This document shows, piece after piece, positions 1 through 13,000 of a stretch of DNA of 64,000 bases. The notes under the pieces were generated by a model. The model ran no database searches. It was not told where the DNA came from and worked only from the letters and a program-made list of their open reading frames with translations. Every line of letters starts with the position of its first letter. The first letter of the stretch is position 1. The stretch comes from Pelodera strongyloides (lineage: Eukaryota > Nematoda > Chromadorea > Rhabditida > Rhabditidae). The position numbers and the translations under genes are program-made. The stretch is taken from contig JAANDG010000119.1 in the NCBI GenBank assembly GCA_036852015.1, forward strand, positions 124,001 to 188,000, in the 5' to 3' direction.

Positions 1-1329
1 TAGAAGTTCGGGTTTCTTACGACGATGACTACTTTACGAAGTTGAAATACAAAAAAATGCTTACCATTTAGAGCCGCGTGTATCCTAAGGAGCCGCTCTT
101 CCACTGATATATTATCTGGTAGATGACGTTTTTTCTGTGAACGTGGACAGTGCGGTGGCTAAGTTATTATTTATTAATAAAAACTTCCCAGGATGTGCAT
201 CACAATGAAATGAGGAAGAGCAAGTAGTATATAACTTGTCGTGTTGTCGTTGATTAGAAGCAGGTATGTACATGATGAACGGTGGTAAATTATGAAGTAC
301 AACTTACCATGCGAACGAAAATTATTACCCCTACCCTCCGTAATTTCGCAGTAATACATATTTTTTTAGGATCCTTAATTGCTTAATTGCTAATTGATAA
401 TTAATTAATTGCCAAAAAGTGTGACACCCACTGGAGCAAAATGTGTACGCAACTGGTAGCTGGTACTGCGGAGCTGGCTCACAAGTCACAAGTCATGGCT
501 TGCAACCTGACTTACGTTGACGTAGCAATAGCTTTTAAAGATTTTTTTTTAAACTTTTAATGAAAAATAATAATAAAATAAATAAATCAAACGTACAATC
601 CCTTTCATGCAATTCTTGTCCGATTTTGAGCACACGGCCAACAAACAATTGAAGTGGACGCGTTTTGATCTGAAATAATTACATAACATTTTATAAGAAA
701 GTGAACAGGACTCTCGCTAATTATCTAATTATCGACAATACTTTGAATTCTTGTTAGAATTACCATATTTTAAGTGGTCCGCCCGACAAAATTATTGTGA
801 ATGTTATTTTTCTGAAGAGTAATGACTACGCGGGAAAAAAAAGCAGAATTATAATTTTTATGGCCCTGGGCCTTTACATGTGTATAAATTATTTGTATTG
901 TACTATTATTGAATTGTATACTAACTTGCTGAATCTGAAAGCTTTACTCGGTGTGGATACAGTATTCGTTGACAGATCGTAGGAAGGATGCGGTAAAATT
1001 TCTTCGTCCAGCGAACAACTAAATAATTAAACGTATAAATTTTATGAAATATCTTATTAATATAAACATAAAGATTATGTTATCGCGAATTAGTACCACG
1101 AAACATGAAAATCTGCCACTAACAATGAATAAGTCTAGCTACTGACGATGAATAAGTCTTTTTTTTAATAGTTAAAAAATACTAACCCTTTATCATCCAC
1201 TAACATAAATGATTGCTTATTTCCATTATGAACAAAGCATCGGTATACTCGAAAGTGAACGACATTCGAATTACACACCCAACGGTGATAGATCTAAAAA
1301 CTGAATCAGTTTCTCGTGAAGACTGACAG
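1..1329. other. No gene recognised
   Basis: AT-rich sequence with no exon pattern, domain or RNA gene that I can support. The only open frames are short (about 60 codons) and resemble no known protein. Confidence 0.5.
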
Positions 1330-1411
1330 GCGGCGATGTCCGAGTGGTTAAGGAGTTTGACTCGAAATCAAATGGGCTCTGCCCGCGTAGGTTCGAATCC
1401 TGCTCGCCGCG
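1330..1411 (+). tRNA. tRNA-Ser(CGA)
   Basis: The 82-nt sequence folds as a class II tRNA. A 7-bp acceptor stem pairs GCGGCGA (1330-1336) with TCGCCGC (1404-1410), followed by discriminator G. The anticodon loop reads CTCGAAA with anticodon CGA, which decodes UCG serine. A long variable arm (GGGCTCTGCCC) is typical of serine tRNA, and the T arm contains GGTTCGAATCC. No intron is visible. A run of T at 1414-1418 just downstream fits RNA polymerase III termination. Neighbouring DNA has no other tRNA. Confidence 0.95.
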
Positions 1412-1980
1412 AACTTTTTGCTGTTTTCAAATTAGACCTACCATATCTCCAACTTTTGCATTATCAACGGTGCTTCCATCCAATGAATTCAAATGTAACG
1501 AATAGTGACATTTTGGCACATCCGTAGCATAAAGGACTTGACGGTTTAGCAATTCTCTAAAATGATTTTTGAGGCTATTTTCAGACATTATGCAATTTGC
1601 CGGACAGTATACGTTCAAGCACCAAGCAGTAAAGTGAAATAAACAATACATATCAAAGTATATGTTCACCTAGAATCATAAAACGCTTCCAAACTCAGTG
1701 TTTTCTGAATATTGTGGGCACATTTCAAGTCAAATATGCGATCGTCTTCGGTTAATTCGTCAAATGCAAATGACACTATCACACGGAGAAGGAAGGTTAT
1801 TCCTCGAACAGATGCGTGGTCCTGAATAATTATAATTAGTTAATTAGTTAATTGGTTAATTGCTTTTCCCATCCTGCCCAAGGGCATCTCTTTAATTTAT
1901 CTACAAGCATTTGCAGCATTTTCCCCGGAAATGGCAAGGCTGCCATTTCGAAGTGGCGGGCACAATTTCGAGCTAGAGTG

Positions 1981-2033
1981 GGCGCAAGGGGTGCGCGGAA
2001 GAGGTGCGCGCAAGGGGTGCGCGCAAGGGGTGC
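1981..2033. repeat. Short GC-rich tandem repeat
   Basis: About four degenerate copies of a ~14-bp unit containing GGTGCGCGCAAGG lie in otherwise AT-rich DNA. Open frames across it look like by-products of the repeat. Confidence 0.6.
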
Positions 2034-2262
2034 AATTCCACTTGGCACAGAGATGGGTCCAAACAGTGTGCGATGCTACTTATGCGTAAAATTGTACAGA
2101 TTCAGTGCGGAGCGCCACTGGGAAGTTTCGTAAGTGTTACCATGGAAAAGGGACGAGAATACGGCAATACCTGCGCAATTTGCCTCACTCCACATTGTGT
2201 GTTTGCCAGATCCAATTGAAAACGAGCTGCCGGTGACTAAATATCAACAATTATTAATATCT

Positions 2263-2432
2263 TTAAAGCGGAATCGACGGCCGGTTTTTGAGACACATCG
2301 TAGGCAACTTCATTCTTATGGCTTTATGCTAAGTTGGTCGATTTTTTTTTCTAATTATGCTCATTTGCATATGATGCATAAGAATACAGCTGTACTCGTT
2401 GCGTTTCAAAACAGGTCGTTATTTCGCTTTAA
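2263..2432. mobile_element. TTAA-flanked MITE (GCGAAATA family)
   Basis: The element starts TTAAAGCGGAATCG and ends TTATTTCGCTTTAA, with inner inverted arms around GTTTTTGAGACACATCG and GCGTTTCAAAAC. It has TTAA at both ends and no coding capacity. It belongs to the family of ~170-200 bp elements scattered through the window. Confidence 0.75.
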
Positions 2433-3220
2433 TCCAGCAACTTCGATTTGTTCATCAAATTTGATATTGTGTGTCAATTAATGAATAATTAAAGTTGTGT
2501 GACATATACTCGTGCAGGAAAACGACGCTAAAACCTGAAGTTGTGTTTCGTAATGAATTATAAAGCGCTAAGCACGACATCGACATCAGCTTCTTCATAG
2601 AGAAAACGCATCCCCTAATAATAAGGAGAGGGACTTTACGCTCGACTCCCACTCCTACAAAAGTTAACAAAACTGAAACTTTGGCCGGCACGCGGCCAAC
2701 AAAAAATGGGTGTGCCGACGCATGGCGGCCCACACTTTTATTGCCCAGTATAGGCCGTGCTAAAGCCATGCTACTTCAGTTGACTGGTGCTCCAAAACTA
2801 TGCTTGTGCGCGGCGCTGAGAGCGATGGTCGATGGTACAATATGGATAGAACAGCTTAGGTTTGTGACGAAATGGCTAACAAAAAGCTAAAATTTGCACA
2901 AGTTATCTATAAAGAAGTACACTTACTACTCCCACTGCTTGCACCTCCGCCTCACATAACTTTGTATGACTTTGAAGCCAAACACAGCGGTTTCAGAGCG
3001 GCATCAACCATTATATATAGTTTATTGAATACACACCTCGAATTATATTTCAAAATCTTACTCCATGAAAGTACTTCACGCATTCTGAAAGCGTTTCCTT
3101 GTGGGAGGTGTAGATTCTTCCAGAAAAAGGACTTGTAAGTACTATTCCGATGTAATCAGCACCGCAGACAACCTTGGGTGGATCTAAAGTAATTTGTTTC
3201 AACGTCATACTCAGGTCAGT

Positions 3221-3311
3221 CTGCGCTGGCGTGCGGTCATTTATGAAGCACGCGTGCGGCATTACGGACGGCACGCGTGCTTTTTGACTTAAATGACCGC
3301 ACGCCAGCGCA
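3221..3311. repeat. Short foldback with GC-rich arms
   Basis: The arm TGCGCTGGCGTGCGGTCATT is repeated in reverse complement at about 3290-3311, around a ~45-bp loop that itself holds the smaller palindrome GCACGCGTGC. No coding potential. Confidence 0.75.
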
Positions 3312-4362
3312 GAGTCAGCCATGTAAGAAAGAAGAGATATAAATGGATTGTGAAGGAAAACCATGGCAGTATATGTATGTTCAATATTATTGGCTGAGTT
3401 ATGTTGTGTAAATGTAAGTGTTTACTAGAAAATCTCGATCTAGTGAGTGTGATGTAGATGCATTGAGCGAGCTCAAAGATTCAAAACAAGTGCTCAATCG
3501 CGCGTAAACTCCGCAAATACGGTACCTTACACGTTTCACAAAACCCTCACCTACCAAATTTCGGCGACGTTCGTGGTTTCTTGACCGGTAGACGTCTCAC
3601 GTCTATATACCGAGCTCGATGTAGATAATTGGGACGTAATTGTAGTACCGATCTTCGAGGTTTATCGCAGAGAGCTACCTAAATTGAAGGATCTGCATCT
3701 GGGGGGGGGGGGAGTGAAGAAACTTACCCCTGGTTAGATACGACCATTGTAAGTACCAACTTAGGTTTGAGCATTATGGGCTTTCCAAATATCCCAAAAA
3801 TTCGGTGTGATTCTGTCAATACTACCGTACGTATTTCGACACGAAACCTGCATATAAGTTATGAAAAATTAAAAAAAATAATTTGGTGTAATTCCAAAAT
3901 ACTGTACATTTTCACCATACTTGGAAACCCCATTATGTACTGCATTGTGTTTTCACATATATTTAACAACTATTATAGACTATAGACAATAAATCGTTCC
4001 GTAGGCGTAGGATTCTCTAATTGCCAGAAGCATAAGACCCGATGTAGGTGTTAACAAGAACAGTAAGTAACTTACTACTCATTGAGTCAGCTTATTTGAA
4101 GGGTGAGTAAAACTGTTAGGTTATGATTGCAAAAACACACGAACATACCTGGTTGTTAAACAACAATATGATGAGGAAACCGAGTCCAAAGAGCATTTCA
4201 TTTGAAGTCAATTAATGTGCATATTATAGAGCATAGATGTGATTATTATAGTTGTTTTCTTTCTCGCAAATATCCCTCGATCTACGATTCTAAATTGGAA
4301 AGGCACATGAAATGTCAGACAATTGGCGAAAGCGAACACTGACGGACGGAGAGGGTTGTGCT

Positions 4363-4471
4363 TAGGCTTAGGTTAGGCTTAGGCTTAGGCTTAGGCTTAG
4401 GCTTAGGCTTAGGCTTAGGCTTAGGCTTAGGCTTAGGCTTAGGCTTAGGGTTAGGGTTAGGCTTAGGCTCA
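4363..4471 (+). repeat. Interstitial telomere-type (TTAGGC)n array
   Basis: About 17 near-perfect TTAGGC units, G-rich strand on plus, with a few TTAGGG and GTTAGG variants at the edges. This is the nematode telomere hexamer. No associated spacer unit is present, unlike the arrays at 33-39 kb. Confidence 0.95.
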
Positions 4472-4479
4472 GGGTCGAT

Positions 4480-6960
4480 TGCTGTGTTTGTTTGGAACCC
4501 CCACGAAAATAAACAACATTGCTAAAAATATTGTGATACAACAAAGTCGAACTGTAGAACAGTTGAAAAGAAAAGAAAACTATATAATATGAAGTAGATA
4601 GTACACGAGATGTGTTGCAAAATAATGCAAAGGTAACTAACTAAGTTCTATGTGCTGAGTATATGTAGCTTGCAAGTCCTATACATTTTCATTCTACCAA
4701 ATATAATTTATGAAGACTTCTTTTCGGAAATACAAAAAAAAAACAAATCAACCAAAATGCACATTCAATCATAACTTATAAAAATGTTGATGCAAATCAA
4801 TAAAATACATAGCTTACAAATAAACTTGTAAACTTTATAAACTTGGAGTGTCTTTATGGCTAGCTACTGACCACAAACATCTAAGCCTAAGCGTTCCCTA
4901 AGCGATCATCATAAATACTGGAAAACCGTTTCGGCCCCCACGCGCGCACGGTAATCGAGCGTATTCTCAGACGCTAACAATTGAGCGCTTTGCGCGCACA
5001 AAGACCGCAAATTAGCGGCGAATTTGCACGCAAATTTGCATATACAGGTGACTATTGCGCGGGAATCTAGGTAAATTGGCATTGCGGGAAAATGAAAATG
5101 GTCGAGCTATGATGATGTCTTACTGTCATATTGGGGTTTCCCACAGACAAAACTTTCGCTCTTAGGCCAGCGCGCGACCGCGCTATTTTCTAAAGTGCGC
5201 GCCCCAGTTACTGTAGTTTTTGTCAAGCGTATTGTTTGCGGCCCGCGCTTTGCGTGGACATTTTTGAGACATGGCTATTGTTCATGGGGAGAATAGGTAT
5301 GGAAGGGATCACCGTTTTAGGAAATTTACTTTATTACTAGGTAATTTTGGTAATATTACAAAAAAAACAATTAGTTTGGTAATGAAGGCATGTCATATTT
5401 GTTCACTTAATTAATTAATGTTCACAAAACATAGTTCTTTATTCGACAATAATAACATGCTATGTTTGGTTTATGTGTACAATTTCGATGAAAAAAATCC
5501 GTTGGAATGACCTACCTTCAATAAAATGCGCCGATCTAATTAACAAAATAATAATAATACTATTTAACATATAAATTGACATGAACAGGAAAACTATTAT
5601 TATTAAAGTACCGACAACTAGTCTAAAATAAAGTCTCGAGCGTTCACCCGAATTTTGTATTTGATGTGTGGGAGAAAATTGTAACAAATATACGGGTCAA
5701 GAGTATTTGTGTTCGCTTTGCTACACAACGAGAACACGGAAGCCTACAAAATGTATATTCACATATTGTACACAAAAGTTTGTTCAAATATTGGGGCGGA
5801 GTACGGTAGTCTGGGCACAGAAAAGTGGAAACCCACATATGGGCCTGATTATTTCAAGAAAAATACATCAATGTTTCAAAAACCAGCCGGTATTTCGCTT
5901 TAAAGAATGATACGTATAAGTAAGAAACTATAAATATATATTACAGCAAGGATGTCTATTTTTTCATAGATATGCACAAAAACACGGCAATGTTTGGATA
6001 AAAAAGACGATCCAGTTATTACTGAAGTGGCTATCTGCCAGCTAACACATATAAAAACGGCGTGAAGAAAACGGGAACACTTAGCGGTGCTATGAGGCTA
6101 TAGCTATGGCAAAAAGCAGCCAAGTTTTCGAAATGCTCTCATGGCAAAGGATTTTAAATGCTGTTCCGAAGTATTAGGAAAAAATTGGGCATGAGATAAA
6201 CATTTATGCAAATTTTTAAACGGTTCAAGAAGCTATTGCCCAACAAAAACGGAACAGAAGATAACCATTTCCTTTTTTTTTAGATATTTATTAGGCTCTT
6301 GTAAAATAACAGTAATAATCAGGATCGGTTATAGAAATAAATACATGCTTGATTTAGTGGTTGCGCTAGATTTCCTCAAAAACCTACTAGAAACACTTTT
6401 TTAGGTGCACTTACTTAAAGTAATGAAAGGCTGTATATGAAACAAAAAGTACCATAACATTTATACAAATCTTTGTTTACCATGAGTTATTTACATCTTG
6501 ATGAGTTGATCTTACTTACCTGAGTTACCATTTTATTATAATTATACAGTTAAAAATAATCGTGAGATTTATTTGTCAGCTAAAGTTTGTCATTTGGATG
6601 AAAAGTTATTTTGTAATTTTCCGCACTACTATACATACAACGTCATGATACATACCACATAGTGCAAATCATAACAGACAAAAAAGTCAAATAAATATTT
6701 TATTATACATATAATACATTCCAGAATATAACATTCATTCGCAAATTATTATTTTTTTTATATTAAAGGGAACCGGTATGATGGTGACGTTTATTTTTTA
6801 AAGGGATTGTACACGTCAACTTGTTATAAGAAGTTGAATTGAGTGATGCAAGCAAGAACCTTGAACCAAATATAGGAAGGGTGTATTTTTCTTTTACTAT
6901 TACAAAGTTCCATTAGGCTCAATGATTAACAGAAAAAAATACAAAAAAACAAAAAAAAAA
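4480..6960. other. No gene recognised; MITE end at 5864-5903
   Basis: No supported gene. A lone right end of the GCGAAATA-family MITE (CCAGCCGGTATTTCGCTTTAA) sits at 5883-5903 without a matching left end. A poly-A run is present at about 6945-6970. Confidence 0.45.
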
Positions 6961-7008
6961 AAAAAAAAAATTGTATACAAGAAAAAATTAAAAAATTAAG
7001 ATTATTAA

Positions 7009-10000
7009 TTACTCAGGAGCGAGTATTGCATGCCATTTTGATACCGTGGTTCCCATACCCTGAATGGAATTTTATAAGTTAATATATTAGAACCAACATA
7101 CAAATATGTATAACTTTACTATATTACGTTATTAGCCGGTATGCCACTAATTTTGTTTCGAGAAGCATCGATAAGACAGATTCGTAAACAAAAACTCTTT
7201 TTTTTGTATACACATACAATTTCATTTTCAATTTCTATAGCATTTATCTATACATTAAAGTGAAGATGATACTCGAAAATCAATACAAAATAAAATAAAA
7301 TAAAATTTAAAATTAAAATTAAAATTAAAAAAATCCAACCTGTATCATTTGTTGCCAGTGTTCTTGAGCGTCTGGAGATGTGCTGTTTAAACCAATGGCG
7401 AACCACCCTAATATATATTTGATTAAAAGTAAATAAGGAAAATGGTATTCCAGTTCATCATTGTAACAAATTCCAATGTGATATTCAATGAATAATTTAA
7501 AAAATGGTTCTAATTGGCTTTCACTAAACTAGAGTAGGAGAGAAAATAATGGCCCCGTCGAAAGTATTTTCGCCGGTGGCAAAAACGTAAATTTCAAATT
7601 AAAAAAAATAATATTAGTTAATATTATTATTATCTTTTGGTATGACTTTAAACAGAACTTTCGGCAAAGCAAATTTTAGGTTATTAAAAAAAACTGACCA
7701 ATTTGTGATTTTCTCCTCAAAACTCCGCTCCACGTCCACACTTGGAGGACGATTGACATTGATTCGAGTTCCGATTTCGGAATCTGAAATTTATTATAAT
7801 AATAATAATAATTTATTGACACATTATATAAAGTATAAAGTATATATAAAATATTATTGATTACTTCATGCAGCAAACCCAAGAACAAGCAGAAAGTTAA
7901 ATAATCCTCTCAAATGGTTTTACCAAAGAAAAATATTGAGCTGTTATAATATCACCAAAATTTTCTATTCTAAAAGTTAAAAAGCGGTATGATCGCGCGC
8001 GGCTTTTCAATTCAACTGCATTTTCATGCATAACATGCAGATTTCTGATCTCTTTAGGCATTTTCGGACTGGAACACAAGTTGCATACACGATATTGCAA
8101 CGCAGTTGGACAGCGCATGCTTAAAAAATTTAAAGCGACGTACCCACCGGTTTTTGCAACGCATCGTGGGCGTTTTCAGTTTTATGCATCATATGCAAAT
8201 GAGCATAATTTAGCATAAAAATTCGATCCAATTCGACCCCACTTATTGTTAGCGTAAGATACATTTCAAAACCAGCCGCTATTTCGCTTTAACCATAAAA
8301 CAATGAAGTGCAAAAATCATTTACCTGAAACGATGCGCTGTAGTCATACCGTGGTTCGGCACTAGACTTCACAGTTTCCGTTTTCTGCTTCCCAACCTCG
8401 TTACCGTATTCGCCTTGAGCGACGATTTTTACAAATGTGTCTGAAGTATAAATCGATAATTACAAAAGTATCTGAAATATCAATCGATAATTCAGAAAAG
8501 CCCTTCCTTACATATTCAACACACTGTGAGTACAAATCCACAATGTTTAGACATGTTATGTGTACACCATTATTATTAAAAGAGAACTTCATATGTAAGG
8601 TAGGGTATGCAATGCATGCAGCATATTTTTCAAGTTGGATTTCTTGTATCTGATATAAACAATCTGTGAAAATATATGCTTTATTAACATTTATTATGTC
8701 GTGAACTAAGTAAAAAATAAATAAATAAATAATCACCTGGGGCCTTTATTAGATCGTTTATGAGCGGTAATGAACCCCTTTCCACGCCCACTATAAGGCG
8801 GCCGTGCTCTGAGTAGTAACACAATGAGACAAGCAGCTGCAATAATTATCAGTTACTTGGAAGTTAGTTCATGTGATTTGGGTTTCAGAGTTATGGTTTT
8901 TTTTCCTAGATCTACAGTTCCAGTGATAGAGGAAAAGGAAGAAGAAAAAAGAAGAAAAAAGACCGAGAGAGAGAGAGAGAGAGAGTGTGTGTGTGTGTGA
9001 GAGTGCAAGAGAGTTTAGTGAGATAAACCGTAGGATAAAGAGAGACATAGAGAGAGAAAGAGCGAGAGAAAGAGAAAGAGAGAGAGACTAAGAATCATTG
9101 TCCTACCTCTGCTTTATCATTATTCGGAAGACTGCAGAACCTTCCGCATGCATCCACAGTAGACCCTCGCCTACTGTCAGCACTCTTTGACGTTGAACCC
9201 CGGTGCATCATGGGTGAGAGACTGTCCTGAAAGATAGAATATGCTTAAAGGATCGCAGTCACTACAAAATCGTCGTTTTTCTTCGAGTTTACTTGTATTT
9301 AGTAAAGAATAGAGACAAATACTTTACCAAAACCGAATAATTTGAATTCCAACTCAGGGAGTGAACAAGTAGAAAAGCAGTTCTACTTAGCTACCGCAGG
9401 ATCCCGAAACGTGTTCATACAGCTGCTTCCCGATCGGGAGTATGCAAATTATTTCGGCAAATATCTGCATATTATATCTTTACATATAGTGCAAGGGTCT
9501 GCAGGCATATCACTACACGTTTCATAATCCCGCGGTAGTTAAGTAGAACTACTTTTCTACTTGTTCACCCCCTGAGTTGGAATTCAAATTATTCGGTTTT
9601 GGTAAAGTATTTTTCTTTATTATTTACTAAATTCAAGTAAACTCGAAGCAAAATGATGATTTTGGAGTGACTGCGATCCTTTAAACCTATGGTTAAAGCT
9701 ATGGCTAGGCAACGAAACCATGCGGTATCATGTGGAACCTGTAGGATAAAAGCTGCTCCAACTACCTCCCATATACGGTAACCCGGATAAAGCCCAACCC
9801 ACACGAAAATTAGAAGTATAGCATAGATAAATGATAAAAGATAAATTGCGTCTGAATAGACTTGCCTATCGGAACACCGTAGTTAAGTCGAACGAATAAG
9901 AGGAGGACGGGGATAGATTCACTTGAGTGAATCTCCAATAGCGTCCGGGGGGCCGTATGAACGGCAACTAATATAGGGACCAGTTTTGCTCAGGCTCTGT

Positions 10001-13000
10001 CAACCCTAACTATGATGCTCCAATGAGCGTGTCGGTATAGGGTTCATATAATCTCGTTATATATAATGATTCACATGCTAATTGGGTAATTCACAATGAA
10101 GTGATAAACATCCATAGAGTTACGTGGTAATTGTATGTTTCAAGGGTAAATATGCTCGTTGCAGCGTAGTTGCAACACTCACGCAAGCGAAAATTCCCAA
10201 AAACAATAATTAGAAATCAAATGTGTTGATTTCTTCTTGCTTATAGATCTACTTGATTTTGCTACATTATGAAGCTGCTCTTGAAATATTTGCCTCTATT
10301 GGTACTTCTTCTGATGAGTTGTCTCCTGGTAGGGATTTTGTTTCTTTGCAATGACTTAAAACATAGCTTCGCGCTGTGAGCTCCCTTGCACAACTTGCAG
10401 TTCTGGTCAGGGCACGACCTTGTTTGGTGGTCAAACTCGAAGCACTTCCTGCATACTTTCTCATTGCAGATTATCTTATTAAGTACCCGGGCGTCAATTT
10501 GTTTCTTGCAATTTAGGGTCCTATGTCCTGTCTTTTTGCAAATCAGACAAGAATTGTACGCTGCGATCTCGTCGTAATGACACTCTCTTGCTCTTTCTGC
10601 GTCAACCTTTGTTGTAACTTCCCTGAAGATTGCTTCTATTAGTTCATTTGTTGTGAATTCTCTTTCATTTTGCAATTCGACTAGCGTTATCTGTTGTATA
10701 ATCTCCCAAGGGAACTTTTTCCTTATTTCTTTTTTGATCGTCATATTGTTGAGATCTTCGTACTTTCTTAGTCGCAAACATGTTGCCTTGATATCAAAAT
10801 ATGTCCTTTGGAGAGCTCTGGTGGAAGATGACGATTGTCGGATTGCTGTGAGTTTTGCATACAGCGCTCTCTTTTTCATGTCTGGGTCTCCAAATTGTTC
10901 TTTAATTAGACTAACTGCATCCTTATAGTATTCGTTTGCAACTGGAAATTGTCTAATGCATTCAGCTGCTTTTCCTGTGCATAGTTTCTTCAAGGCGATG
11001 AATTTTTGCACGTCTGGGCATGCTTGCGAATTGATTAATGAATCGAATTGTTCCCAGAAACTGTCGAAGTTTTCAAGGGTACCATTGAATGGTGTTATGT
11101 CAATGTGGACAAGTGATTTGTCGAGTTTCCACTTAACTGTGTTTATGTTTGAATTGTTAACTGTAAATCTTTCACAGTTATTGATTGTTCCCATGCTTTT
11201 GGTAGGTGACATTTCAGTAAGTCGGAGAATAGTTTCACTAGGTGTGCTTGTTTCGTGATAGTTATATAGGACCTTTTTGTTCTTGTTATGAACGGGATTT
11301 CTTACAGTGTATGGCAGGTGTGTCGGATTTTTGGATTGGTGGTCCCTGATGGATAGTGTTTTGGCTATTTTTGGAGTTGCACTCGGGGTTGTGGTTCCTT
11401 GTAGCTCACTTATTTGATGAAGTAACGCGTTGCTTTGAACATTCAACAGATTTGCTAGCATCGTACCTTCATTATACACGAAATGTTTCCAGTATCTGTA
11501 GCCTTTTCTTTCCGCCACTTCAGAAATGACCCTCAATTTGTTTAGTCCTTTCTTTATGAATTCTACTTTCTACATTTGCATCATTAATTGCCTGGAATCT
11601 AGTTGTCTCGTTCAAATGACACTTATTCAAATTTTTCAAAATCTGGATTTGATACTCTGTTTTGTCTAATTTATTTTTTATCGCATTGGTTACTCTCGTA
11701 CAGATTCTTCTAAATGAGTTAAAGTTCTGATTTGAAAAGTTTCGTAAGGCATTTACTTTACTACCTGGCTGAGAATCAATCTTTTCCTTAAAATTCGAAT
11801 GTCGTGATCTATCTAGGTTTGATCTAGATTTATTAACACTTTTAGCTGGAATTTGATGACAAGAGGATGATGAACTAGAAAAGCGGTCATAAACATTAAG
11901 TGAATTGTTTGATATTGATGTGGCCAATAAATGGTCACTCCATTCTGTGACCAGTAAATGATCACTCTTTGATGCGACCAATAAATGGTCGCTCCTTTCC
12001 GCGACCAATAAATGGTCGCTCCGTTGTGCGACCAATAAATGGTCGCTCCATTCAGGAGTAGCAGATTTATAACTGCAGGAATCGGTAATATCCGAGGTCG
12101 CCATGTTCCCTACCGCGGTCGCCATGAATAGACTTGCCTATCGGAACACCGTAGTTAAGTCGAACGAATAAGAGGAGGACGGGGATAGATTCACTTGAGT
12201 GAATCTCCAATAGCGTCCGGGGGGCCGTATGAACGGCAACTAATATAGGGACCAGTTTTGCTCAGGCTCTGTCAACCCTAACTATGATGCTCCAATGAGC
12301 GTGTCGGTATAGGGTTCAGATAATCTCGTTATATATAATGATTCACATGCTAATTGGGTAATTCACAATGAAGTGATAAACATCCATAGAGTTACGTGGT
12401 AATTGTATGTTTCAAGGGTAAATATGCTCGTTGCAACGTAGTTGCAACAGCGTCCCCGTTATTTCAAACCAATCCGCGGAAACGGTGCAGGGAGAGTAAT
12501 ACATCATAGGCTTAAAGCGAAATACCGGCCGGTTTCTGAAGCGCATCGTGCACTCGAATTAGCAGCTGCTTACGTATTTATGCTAATTTGCTCGAATTAG
12601 CTCGATTTTTTTTTATTATAATTTACGTTCATTTGCGTACGCTGCATAAGAACGCTGACCTATTCGATGTGTTTCAAAAACAGGCCGGTATTTCGTTTCG
12701 TATACTTACAGCGGATGTGGGTGCAAAGCTGGTATAACAGCCTTTTTAAAGCGTATACTGAATAACTGCATTCCCATGTATTATATGCTAATTGTGGTCT
12801 ATTCTGGTCGATTTTATTCCAAATATGCAGTCATTAGCATATAATGCATGGAAATGCAGTTGTCCATCATTCATTTCAACAACCAACTGTTATACCTCTT
12901 TAAAAGAAATGTCAAAACTTTCAATAAGCGAACAAAATACAAAATGATGTGCAGCGCCTTACTTCAACGATTTTTCTTTGAGCGAGGGCAGCTGGATTGC

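Larger units (their letters stand above)
9853..12450 (-). mobile_element. Bel/Pao-type LTR retrotransposon, non-autonomous
   Basis: Two direct repeats of about 325 bp (9853-10177 and 12125-12450), both TG...CA, bound a 1.95-kb interior. A 5-bp target duplication GCGTC lies at 9848-9852 and 12451-12455. The LTRs differ at only a few positions, so insertion is recent. On the minus strand the interior begins TGGCGACC directly after the 5' LTR, as expected of a tRNA primer-binding site. Only gag is present: protease, reverse transcriptase and integrase are missing, so the copy would depend on another element. Confidence 0.92.

Noticed and set aside
7642..7860. Plus-strand frame over the synaptotagmin-like exon 7699-7783
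   Set aside because: It is the antisense of a well-supported C2 exon.
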